Source: CAVZYN01 sp963779515
Lineage (GTDB): Bacteria; Pseudomonadota; Alphaproteobacteria; Rhizobiales; Hyphomicrobiaceae
Direction of reading: 5' to 3'
NCBI GenBank assembly: GCA_963779515.1
Contig: CAVZYN010000018.1
Location: 496,001-560,000, forward strand
DNA length: 64,000 nt
Position 1 is the stretch's first letter. Each line of letters opens with the position of its first letter. The notes below the pieces were generated by a model that had not been told where the DNA came from, did no database searches, and saw only the letters and a program-made list of their open reading frames with translations. The position numbers and the translations under genes were made by a program. Shown here one piece after another: positions 1-7,479 of the stretch.

Positions 1-1464
1 CGGCAAGGCTTCGACAAAGCGATAACCCTTCGGCCGCTTGAAACGCGCGATATTGTCGAGACAGAGGTGATCGAGCGTCGCAGCCGTGATCGGCGCGCTG
101 TTAGGGCGCGCCACGACATAGGCGATCACTTCTTCGCCCCAGTCCGTGTGCGGCCGCGACACCACGGCGCACTCGAGCACGCTCGGATGCGTGAGCAGGA
201 CCTCTTCGATCTCGCGCGGATAGATGTTGGAGCCGCCCGAGATGATCATGTCCTTCGAGCGGTCCTTCAGCGTGAGGAAGCCATCCGCGTCTTGGGCGCC
301 GAGATCGCCGGTCCACAACCAGCCGTCGCGCAGCGACCGCGCGTTGGCGTCGGGGTTGTTGAAGTAGCCGCGCATCACGCAGTCGCTCTTGGTGATGATT
401 TCGCCAACTTCGCCGGCCGGCAATTCGCAGCCCCGCTCATCGACGATACGGAACGCACAACCCGTGCGCGCAACGCCGGCACTGCCGAGGCGGTGCTCGT
501 AGCGCGGATGCGCCGTGTCGCCGTGCAGCCGCTTGGTCAGGCCAGAGATCGTCATCGGCGCTTCGCCCTGGCCATAGAGCTGAAACAATTTCGGACCGAA
601 CAGCCGCAGCGCTTTCTTGAGATCCGACACATACATCGGCGCGCCCCCGTAGGAGATGCATTTGAGGCCACGCGTGCCGGTCGATCCCGCGTTCGGATGA
701 TTGATCAGGCGCGCCACCATCGTCGGCGCGGCGAACATCGAGACGTTGTCGTGCCGCGCAAAGATATCGAGGATCTCCGCTGGATTGAAACTCGAGAGCA
801 CGATCTGATGCGACCCGCGCGCGATGTGCGGCAACCCGAAGAGACCGGAGCCGTGCGAGAGGGGAGCGGCATGCACGAAGCAGTCGCGCTCGTCGACCCA
901 GTCGACGTCGGCATAGTAGGCGTGGCAGACGAACAAGAGATTGCGATGCGTCAGCACAGCGCCCTTCGGCCGTCCCGTCGTGCCGGAGGTGTAGAACAAC
1001 CAAGCCTCGTCATCGGGCTCGGTCGGCGATTGCGTGATCGGCTCAGCGTGATGGAGCTGCGCGTAGTCGGCGGTGTCCGTCACGATCAGCGGTGGGATCG
1101 TGACGCCCGTCAAAACAAGCGATGTTAGCCCATCGCCGATTTTGGGTGTCGCGAGGCAAATTTTCGTCTCCGAGTTCTCGAGAATCCACGCCATCTCCTT
1201 CGCATGCAGCTTGTTGTTGAGCGGCACCGCGGTGAGCCCGGCTCTCCAGATGCCGTAGAGGCACGGCAGAAACTCCGCGCAGTTCTCCATCGCGAGCGCG
1301 ACCCGCTGGCCCGGCCTCAAGCCATGCCGATGCCGCAACGCGCCCGCGATCGCCGCGGCCTGCTGCTCGAACTGGCCATAGCTGATCGTGCCCGCGTCGC
1401 TCGTGATTGCCGGCGCATGCGGGAGATGTTTGGCAACCGTTGCAAGCGAAAGGGAGAGATTCAT
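1..1464 (-). CDS. AMP-dependent acyl-CoA synthetase, C-terminus outside window
   Basis: Adenylate-forming ligase expected to turn a carboxylic acid into acyl-AMP and then a CoA thioester in the cytoplasm. The minus-strand frame starts at ATG 1464 and is still open at base 1, giving 488 residues. Visible motifs are YTSGTTGRPKG at about residues 158-168, the substrate-site segment YGQGEAPMT, and WLWTGDLG with the following DRSKDMIISGG hinge. The last few dozen residues, with the catalytic lysine region, lie beyond the window edge. No strong Shine-Dalgarno precedes the ATG, so the start is only probable. It is divergent from tuf, with 168 bp between. The acid substrate cannot be told from the sequence; long-chain, aromatic or dicarboxylic acids are all possible. 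Confidence 0.9.
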   Translation of the reverse strand, partial: MNLSLSLATVAKHLPHAPAITSDAGTISYGQFEQQAAAIAGALRHRHGLRPGQRVALAMENCAEFLPCLYGIWRAGLTAVPLNNKLHAKEMAWILENSETKICLATPKIGDGLTSLVLTGVTIPPLIVTDTADYAQLHHAEPITQSPTEPDDEAWLFYTSGTTGRPKGAVLTHRNLLFVCHAYYADVDWVDERDCFVHAAPLSHGSGLFGLPHIARGSHQIVLSSFNPAEILDIFARHDNVSMFAAPTMVARLINHPNAGSTGTRGLKCISYGGAPMYVSDLKKALRLFGPKLFQLYGQGEAPMTISGLTKRLHGDTAHPRYEHRLGSAGVARTGCAFRIVDERGCELPAGEVGEIITKSDCVMRGYFNNPDANARSLRDGWLWTGDLGAQDADGFLTLKDRSKDMIISGGSNIYPREIEEVLLTHPSVLECAVVSRPHTDWGEEVIAYVVARPNSAPITAATLDHLCLDNIARFKRPKGYRFVEALP

Positions 1465-1632
1465 GCGGGGCTCGGGAGATCAGGGCGATAGGAGCTTTTC
1501 GCGGAAAATCAGCGGACTAGGCAAGGGTCCCTGCCGCATGGCAGCAGCGAGAATGGGTTCGCACTTGAAGTATCGCAGGTTTGGCCATACGTAGCGGCCA
1601 ATAATAATTGCCCTCTGAAATGGATGTGACCG

Positions 1633-2841
<1,209 letters not shown>

Positions 2842-2869
2842 GGACGCTTTACGACCTTCGAAGATGTGC

Positions 2870-2982
2870 GGCGCCGACAAGCAAACATTGTCGGCGCCGG
2901 CGTCGTGACGAAGATCGTTGAGTAAGGACGCTTTACGACCTTCGAAGATGTGCGGCGCCGACAAGCAAACATTGTCGGCGCT
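2870..2982 (+). terminator. Two stem-loops after tuf, one per 84-bp unit
   Basis: GGCGCCGACAA (2870-2880), loop GCAAACA, and TTGTCGGCGCC (2888-2898) form a perfect 11-bp stem. The same hairpin recurs at 2954-2982 with one G-T pair. The right arm overlaps the copied tuf tail. No T-run follows either stem, so these could be weak terminators, transcript-end protectors or processing sites rather than classic Rho-independent terminators. Confidence 0.55.
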
Positions 2983-3034
2983 GGCGTCGTGACGAAGATC
3001 GTTGAGTAAGCGAGGCACCCGACTGTGCAGCGCC

Positions 3035-3304
3035 AACACGCGCGCGGGGTTGGTGGGGCGGCCGCGCGCAAGCAAGGGTCTGCCGGCGTCGTGACGAAGA
3101 TCGTTGAGTAAGGACGCTTTACGACCTTCGAAGATGTGCGGCGCCAACACGCGCGCGGGGTTGGTGGGGCGGCCGCGCGCAAGCAAGGGTCTGCCGGCGT
3201 CGTGACGAAGATCGTTGAGTAAGGACGCTTTACGACCTTCGAAGATGCGCGGCGCCGACACGCGCGCGGGGTTGGTGGGGCGGCCGCGCGCAAGCGAGGG
3301 TCTG
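3035..3304 (+). repeat. GC-rich filler repeat within the tuf-tail array
   Basis: A roughly 50-bp segment (CACGCGCGCGGGGTTGGT through CGCGCAAGC and AGGGTCTGCC) occurs three times, near 3037-3083, 3148-3194 and 3259-3305, each joined to a copy of the tuf tail. Within each, GCGCGCGG and CCGCGCGC can pair to form an 8-bp stem. Slight divergence between copies (AAGCAAGG against AAGCGAGG) suggests stepwise duplication. Confidence 0.8.
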
Positions 3305-3333
3305 CCGGCGTCGTGACCAAGATCGTCGAGTCG

Positions 3334-3556
3334 GGTCGGGCGGCCGCGCACGCGAGAGTCTTCCAGCGCCATGGCCAAGATCGCCGCATTATCAGAAGGT
3401 TACGCGCTTTATGAAGATTTGGCATGAGGGCTGAGGCCAGCGTTCTCGTGACAAAAGCGCCGCAGGCAAGTGGCGATTCAACATTCAGGGTGACAAGCCC
3501 TGGAACTTCGACTATGAACTGCCGCTCTACCGGCCCGGATCCGGATCGCGGCCTAT
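3334..3556. other. Spacer between the tuf-tail array and tRNA-Trp
   Basis: No complete gene is visible. At 3369-3388 there is a further, badly decayed match to the tuf-tail repeat. A promoter for the tRNA/secE unit is expected here but I see no convincing -35/-10 pair. A stretch of about 40 codons before the tRNA reads like protein but has no start codon. Confidence 0.4.
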
Positions 3557-3632
3557 ACGGGTGTAGCTCAATTGGTAGAGCGTCGGTCTCCAAAACCGAA
3601 GGCTGGGGGTTCGAGCCCCTCCTCCCGTGCCA
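3557..3632 (+). tRNA. tRNA-Trp (anticodon CCA)
   Basis: A 76-nt cloverleaf: D arm TAGCTCAATTGGTAGAGC, anticodon stem TCGGT/ACCGA with loop CTCCAAA giving anticodon CCA, T arm GGGGG-TTCGAGC-CCCTC, discriminator G and encoded CCA end. The acceptor stem ACGGGTG/CTCCCGT has an unpaired T-T at position 6:67; all other pairs form. The location between tuf and secE matches the tRNA-tufB-secE layout of proteobacteria, although E. coli has other tRNAs there. Confidence 0.95.
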
Positions 3633-3718
3633 CTTTAGCGCGGCGCGATTGATGTGGTTTCGGGAGCGTGCTGCACGTCGTGCGGCGCGCCGTCGGCGTA
3701 AGCTGATGAAGTACAGCG

Positions 3719-3760
3719 GGCGCAAGCCGGACAAGAACTGGCGCAAGCCGGACAAGAACT
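3719..3760 (+). repeat. Perfect 21-bp tandem duplication upstream of secE
   Basis: GGCGCAAGCCGGACAAGAACT occurs twice, head to tail, with no difference between copies, 36 bp before the secE start. It is followed by a small GCCGG/CCGGC hairpin (3764-3779). It lies in the tRNA-Trp to secE spacer, so it changes leader length but no protein. Confidence 0.9.
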
Positions 3761-3795
3761 AAGGCCGGACATCTCCGGCGCGGGATTGTGAGTGC

Positions 3796-3993
3796 ATGGC
3801 AATAAATCCTCTCAAGTTTATCGACGAGGTCCGCACCGAGACATCGAAGGTGACGTGGCCGACGTGGAAAGAAGTCTGGATCACCACGCTGATGGTGCTC
3901 GCCATGGTCACGATCACGGCGCTGTTTTTCACCTTGGCCGACATCGTGATCGGGTATTTCGTGACGTTTATTCTGAGCCTCGGCAGCAGATAA
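3796..3993 (+). CDS. secE: Preprotein translocase subunit SecE
   Basis: Small inner-membrane subunit that clamps SecY in the SecYEG channel. The 65-residue, single-span form is typical of alphaproteobacteria. The amphipathic start FIDEVRTETSKVTWPTWKEV matches the conserved SecE cytoplasmic helix with its VTWP motif, and is followed by one hydrophobic span (about residues 29-60). The ATG at 3796 has only a weak ribosome site. It sits directly before nusG (56 bp to the chosen nusG start), the universal secE-nusG pairing, and shares that transcript. Confidence 0.97.
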   Translation: MAINPLKFIDEVRTETSKVTWPTWKEVWITTLMVLAMVTITALFFTLADIVIGYFVTFILSLGSR

Positions 3994-4049
3994 GTCTTCG
4001 CTTGATCGAGTAGTTGGCGGCGGCAATCACTAAATCAGAGACGGAGCAG

Positions 4050-4586
4050 ATGGCGAAGCGCTGGTACATTGTGCACGCCTACTCGAATTTCGAGCGGAAA
4101 GTGGCAGAGTCGATCAAGGAGCGCGCGAAGGCACAGGGCCTCGCGCAATTGTTCGACGAGGTTCTGGTCCCGACCGAAGAAGTCGTCGAGGTGCGCCGTG
4201 GCCGGAAGGTGCAGACGGAGCGGAAATTCTTCCCCGGCTACGTGCTCGTGAAGATGGAAATGACCGACGCGGCGTTCGTGTTGATCAAGAATACGCCGAA
4301 AGTGACGGGCTTCCTTGGCGCCGACAATAAGGCGATCCCGATCACCGAAGACGAAGCAATGCGGATCTTGAACCAGGTCAAGGAAGGCACGGATCGTCCC
4401 AAGCCCTCCGTCACCTTCGAGATCGGCGAGCAGGTGCGGGTGGCCGAGGGTCCGTTCGCGACATTCCAAGGCCACGTCGAGGAAGTGGACGAAGAGCGCG
4501 CGCGCCTCAAGGTCGCTGTGTCGATTTTCGGACGGCCGACGCCGGTCGAACTCGAGTTTGGTCAGGTCGAAAAGATTGCAAGTTGA
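4050..4586 (+). CDS. nusG: Transcription termination/antitermination factor NusG
   Basis: Binds RNA polymerase across the cleft, suppresses pausing, and links it to Rho and the ribosome. I start at ATG 4050 (MAKRWYIVHAYSNFE), which has GACGGAG a few bases upstream and gives the normal ~178 residues. An in-frame TTG at 4014 would add 12 unconserved residues. The NGN domain covers about 1-115 with FFPGYVLVKM and VTGFLG. The C-terminal KOW domain covers about 125-178 with GEQVRVAEGPFATFQGHVEEVD. It lies between secE and rplK in the standard order. Confidence 0.97.
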   Translation: MAKRWYIVHAYSNFERKVAESIKERAKAQGLAQLFDEVLVPTEEVVEVRRGRKVQTERKFFPGYVLVKMEMTDAAFVLIKNTPKVTGFLGADNKAIPITEDEAMRILNQVKEGTDRPKPSVTFEIGEQVRVAEGPFATFQGHVEEVDEERARLKVAVSIFGRPTPVELEFGQVEKIAS

Positions 4587-4707
4587 ACAAGTTGAAGGAG
4601 GCCGCTGCCCGAAGAGATCACAACGGTTTTCGCGTTGGCTGGAAGGCAGTTCGCCCCCGGCCACATTCGTATGCGGAAGGACTGCCAGTCCGTCGACCGC
4701 TAACCCT

Positions 4708-4725
4708 GGGATGGTCCGCCATCCC
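4708..4725 (+). promoter_or_regulatory. Leader hairpin upstream of rplK
   Basis: GGGATGG-TCCG-CCATCCC is a perfect 7-bp stem with a 4-base loop, 21 bp before the rplK start in the nusG-rplK spacer. In E. coli ribosomal protein L1 represses the L11-L1 operon by binding the L11 leader mRNA. This stem is positioned for such a role, but I have not matched it to an L1 site. Confidence 0.35.
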
Positions 4726-4746
4726 GCGCAATGACAGGGGAACGTC

Positions 4747-5196
4747 ATGGCCAAGAAGGTAGAAGGTTACATCAATCTCCAGGTTCCGGCGGGGCAAGCA
4801 AACCCATCGCCGCCGATTGGCCCCGCGTTGGGTCAGCGCGGTCTGAACATCATGGAGTTCTGCAAGGCGTTCAACGCCAAGACCAAGGACATGGAACAAG
4901 GCGCGCCGATCCCGGTGAAGATCACCGCCTATTCGGACCGCTCGTTCACGTTCGAAATGCGTCTACCGCCGGCGACGTTCTTGATCAAGAAGGCAGCCGG
5001 TATGAAGGCGACCGGTAAGCCTGGATCGGGATCCAAGGCGCCGGGCCGCGACAGCGTCGGCACGATTACAATGGCTCAGGTGCGCGACATCGCGAAACTG
5101 AAGCTCAAGGATATGAACACGGACAACATCGACGCTGCCGCCCGCACGATCGCGGGTTCCGCGCGCGCGATGGGTCTTCAGGTCGTGGAGAAGTAA
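4747..5196 (+). CDS. rplK: 50S ribosomal protein L11
   Basis: Binds the GTPase-associated region of 23S rRNA at the base of the L7/L12 stalk. It has 149 residues, close to the family norm. The N-terminal domain has the proline-rich VPAGQANPSPPIGPALGQRG stretch, and the C-terminal rRNA-binding domain ends DAAARTIAGSARAMGLQVVEK. An AGGGGAACGTC ribosome site precedes the ATG. It is separated from rplA by 3 bp, so the two are translationally coupled, the usual L11-L1 unit. Confidence 0.98.
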   Translation: MAKKVEGYINLQVPAGQANPSPPIGPALGQRGLNIMEFCKAFNAKTKDMEQGAPIPVKITAYSDRSFTFEMRLPPATFLIKKAAGMKATGKPGSGSKAPGRDSVGTITMAQVRDIAKLKLKDMNTDNIDAAARTIAGSARAMGLQVVEK

Positions 5197-5199
5197 GCC

Positions 5200-5943
5200 A
5201 TGGCAACCGTAAGTGTAGAAAAGATCAAGGCAACGCGTCTGGCCGGAGGCAAACGCCTCGAAGTCGCGCGTCAAGGCATCGATCGCAATAAAGCGTATTC
5301 GATCGAGGACGCAGTGAAGATGATCAAGGGCCGCGCCAAGGCCAAGTTCGACGAAACTGTCGAGATCGCCATGAACCTCGGCGTCGACCCGAAACACGCC
5401 GACCAGATGGTGCGCGGCGTTTGCAATTTGCCGTCGGGCTCCGGCCGCACGCTGCGCGTCGGCGTGTTCGCACGTGGTGCCAAGGCAGAGGAAGCCAAGG
5501 CCGCCGGCGCCGATGTCGTCGGCGCCGAAGACCTTGTCGAGCAGGTGTCGAAGGGCACGATCAACTTCGATCGCTGCATCGCGACCCCGGACATGATGGG
5601 TCTCGTTGGCCGTCTCGGCAAGGTGCTCGGGCCCCGCGGCATGATGCCGAACCCGCGCGTCGGCACCGTGACGATGGATCTCGTCACCGCCGTTCGCGGC
5701 GCCAAGGGCGGCTCCGTCGAGTTCCGTGTCGAGAAGTCCGGCATCGTGCATGCCGGCGTCGGCAAGGCGAGCTTCACCGAGGCAGCACTCGTCGCCAATG
5801 TGAAGGCCTTCATCGACGCGGTCGCCAAGTCGAAGCCGCAAGGCTCCAAGGGCAACTTCGTCAAGAAGATCTCGCTCTCCTCGACCCAGGGCCCAGGTTT
5901 GAAGATCGACTCAGCCGGCCTCGGCCTCGGTGCTACGGCTTAA
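5200..5943 (+). CDS. rplA: 50S ribosomal protein L1
   Basis: Forms the L1 stalk that helps release deacylated tRNA, and is a translational repressor of its own operon in bacteria. It has 247 residues against a usual ~230; the extra length is at the C-terminus (STQGPGLKIDSAGLGLGATA region). The conserved GLVGRLGKVLGPRGMMPNPRVGTV core and the FRVEKSGIVHAGVGK segment are present. It begins 4 bases after the rplK stop. A stem-loop and the rplJ leader follow. Confidence 0.97.
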   Translation: MATVSVEKIKATRLAGGKRLEVARQGIDRNKAYSIEDAVKMIKGRAKAKFDETVEIAMNLGVDPKHADQMVRGVCNLPSGSGRTLRVGVFARGAKAEEAKAAGADVVGAEDLVEQVSKGTINFDRCIATPDMMGLVGRLGKVLGPRGMMPNPRVGTVTMDLVTAVRGAKGGSVEFRVEKSGIVHAGVGKASFTEAALVANVKAFIDAVAKSKPQGSKGNFVKKISLSSTQGPGLKIDSAGLGLGATA

Positions 5944-5955
5944 CCGCCGGCAAGA

Positions 5956-6268
5956 ATTCCGGGTTCGCCCGGAATAAGGATGCGAGGGGCCCAAGCGCCT
6001 TGCATCCGAGCCTGTCCAAGATTGCAGGTGCCGCACTCCTCGGAGCGCGGCTTAAGCCCCGCGGGGGCCTGCATGAGACGGGAGACGAACGGGCGAACGG
6101 TCGCAAGACCTGTAGCCGGTTTGAACCTCTTGGGTCTGCACCGGGTCGCAAGACGCGGGAAGGACAGGTTCCTTTGAAGCGTCGCCGAGGGCATCCGCCC
6201 GGAGCGGCAAAGGTGCAACCCGCGGGATGAAGGCTGCAAGGCCGAACCCGCAAGACGGAGCAAGCAAA
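5956..6268 (+). promoter_or_regulatory. L10-type leader between rplA and rplJ
   Basis: A 325-bp spacer with strong predicted RNA structure and no gene. ATTCCGGG-TTCG-CCCGGAAT (5956-5975) is an 8-bp stem with a TTCG loop just after rplA. A second hairpin pairs GGATGCGAGG (5978-5987) with CCTTGCATCC (5998-6007). Further GC-rich segments follow up to the rplJ ribosome site. In many bacteria the L10(L7/L12)4 complex binds such a leader to repress rplJL translation. The length and place fit that, and Rfam L10_leader would be the family to test. A promoter for rplJL could also lie here. Confidence 0.6.
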
Positions 6269-6787
6269 GTGGACAGAGCTGCAAAGAAAGAGCTCGTGTC
6301 GTCGCTCCACGATGTGTTCAAGGACACAGGCGTGGTCGTCGTCGCCCACTATGCCGGTATGACGGTCGCACAGATGACCGATTTCCGCGGCCGCGTAAAA
6401 GCGGCGGGCGGAACGGTCAAGGTGGCCAAGAACCGGCTGGCGAAGCTCGCACTCAAGGACACGGACGCGTCCGGGATCGCGGATCTCTTCAAGGGGCAGA
6501 CATGCGTCGCCTACTCGAAGGACCCGATCGCGGCAGCAAAGGTCGCCGTCAAGTACGCCAAGGAAAACGACAAGCTCGTGATCCTCGGCGGCACCATGGG
6601 CAAGACCGTCCTCAATCCGACCAGTGTGAAAGCTCTCGCTGACCTGCCGTCTCTCGACGAGCTCAGAGCAAAGCTCATCGGTCTCCTCAACGCGCCGGCG
6701 ACAAAGATCGCCCGCACGATCAAGGAACCCGGCGGCAAGCTCGCGCGCGTCATTCAAGCCAAGGCCTCCAAAGGCGAGGCTGCTTGA
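6269..6787 (+). CDS. rplJ: 50S ribosomal protein L10
   Basis: Anchors L7/L12 dimers to the ribosome and pairs with them for feedback control. I start at GTG 6269 (VDRAAKKELVSSLHDVF), with GGAG at 6257-6260 giving correct spacing and a 172-residue protein as in other alphaproteobacteria. An ATG at 6227 in frame would add residues unlike any L10. The N-terminal RNA-binding part has VVVVAHYAGMTVAQM and KVAKNRLAKLAL, and the C-terminal helix that holds L7/L12 is KLARVIQAKAS. It is followed by rplL after 88 bp. Confidence 0.97.
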   Translation: MDRAAKKELVSSLHDVFKDTGVVVVAHYAGMTVAQMTDFRGRVKAAGGTVKVAKNRLAKLALKDTDASGIADLFKGQTCVAYSKDPIAAAKVAVKYAKENDKLVILGGTMGKTVLNPTSVKALADLPSLDELRAKLIGLLNAPATKIARTIKEPGGKLARVIQAKASKGEAA

Positions 6788-6875
6788 ACGAGAGACGCAA
6801 AGTCAATTGGGCGCCGGGCAACCGGCACACGCAACAACTGATCACTTCAAGTTCAAACCGGAAGGAAGTTAAGTC

Positions 6876-7250
6876 ATGGCCGATCTGGCAAAAATCGTTG
6901 ACGATCTCTCGAAACTGACCGTTCTCGAAGCGGCGGAACTCGCAAAGATGCTCGAAGAAAAGTGGGGCGTCTCGGCAGCGGCAGCCGTTGCTGTTGCGGC
7001 GGCTCCTGCAGGCGGTGCAGCCGCAGCTGTCGAAGAGCAGACCGAGTTTGCGGTCATTCTCGTCGCCGGTGGCGATAAGAAGATCAACGTGATCAAGGAA
7101 GTCCGCGCCATCACCGGCCTCGGTCTCAAGGAAGCCAAGGACCTCGTCGAGGCCGGCGGCAAGACCGTCAAGGAAGGCGTGTCGAAGGACGACGCTGCCA
7201 AGTTCAAGAAGCAGCTCGAAGATCAAGGCGCCAAAGTCGAGATCAAGTAA
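6876..7250 (+). CDS. rplL: 50S ribosomal protein L7/L12
   Basis: Stalk protein present in several copies per ribosome that recruits translation GTPases. It has 124 residues: N-terminal dimerisation helix (about 1-35, KIVDDLSKLTVLEAAELAKML), an Ala-rich flexible hinge (about 36-55), and the C-terminal domain with KINVIKEVRAITGLGLKEAKDLVE and the closing GAKVEIK. A strong GGAAGGAAG ribosome site precedes the ATG, which fits the high expression expected. A long stem-loop begins 13 bp after the stop. Confidence 0.98.
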   Translation: MADLAKIVDDLSKLTVLEAAELAKMLEEKWGVSAAAAVAVAAAPAGGAAAAVEEQTEFAVILVAGGDKKINVIKEVRAITGLGLKEAKDLVEAGGKTVKEGVSKDDAAKFKKQLEDQGAKVEIK

Positions 7251-7263
7251 GCACCAGGCAGCT

Positions 7264-7295
7264 GGCGCTGGGTGGAAGAATCTTCCCCCGGCGCC
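7264..7295 (+). promoter_or_regulatory. Long stem-loop between rplL and rpoB
   Basis: GGCGCTGGGTGGAAG pairs with CTTCCCCCGGCGCC across an AAT loop, giving 14 base pairs with one bulged T and one G-T pair. No T-run follows. In E. coli the rplL-rpoB gap carries an attenuator and an RNase III site that lower rpoBC relative to ribosomal proteins. This very stable stem is in the equivalent place and is a good candidate for the same job. Confidence 0.55.
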
Positions 7296-7372
7296 GGCCG
7301 CCGCTCTCTACACCGCCATCGCGCCCCGTTGGGGCCAGGGCAATGAGTACAAGCGACGGTTCTCCAGAACAC

Positions 7373-7391
7373 CAGCATGCCCAACATGCTG
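7373..7391 (+). terminator. Possible attenuator hairpin before rpoB
   Basis: CAGCATG-CCCAA-CATGCTG is a perfect 7-bp stem followed by ATTTTCC. The short T stretch suggests a leaky intrinsic terminator that would allow partial read-through into rpoB, 89 bp downstream. Confidence 0.45.
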
Positions 7392-7479
7392 ATTTTCCGG
7401 CGAGCCGTTGAGCAGTTCGAGACCCAGCCGCGGGTTTCGCGACAGCTCCACCGGACGCGCGCGCAAGACGAGGATTGAT

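Noticed and set aside
2842..3390. CRISPR-like array
   Set aside because: Repeats carry coding-derived tuf sequence, units are of unequal length and the spacers are themselves repeated; no cas genes.
3430..3560. About 40 protein-like codons upstream of tRNA-Trp
   Set aside because: A stop lies just upstream, there is no start codon or ribosome site, and the frame runs into the tRNA. It may be a decayed gene remnant but cannot be supported.
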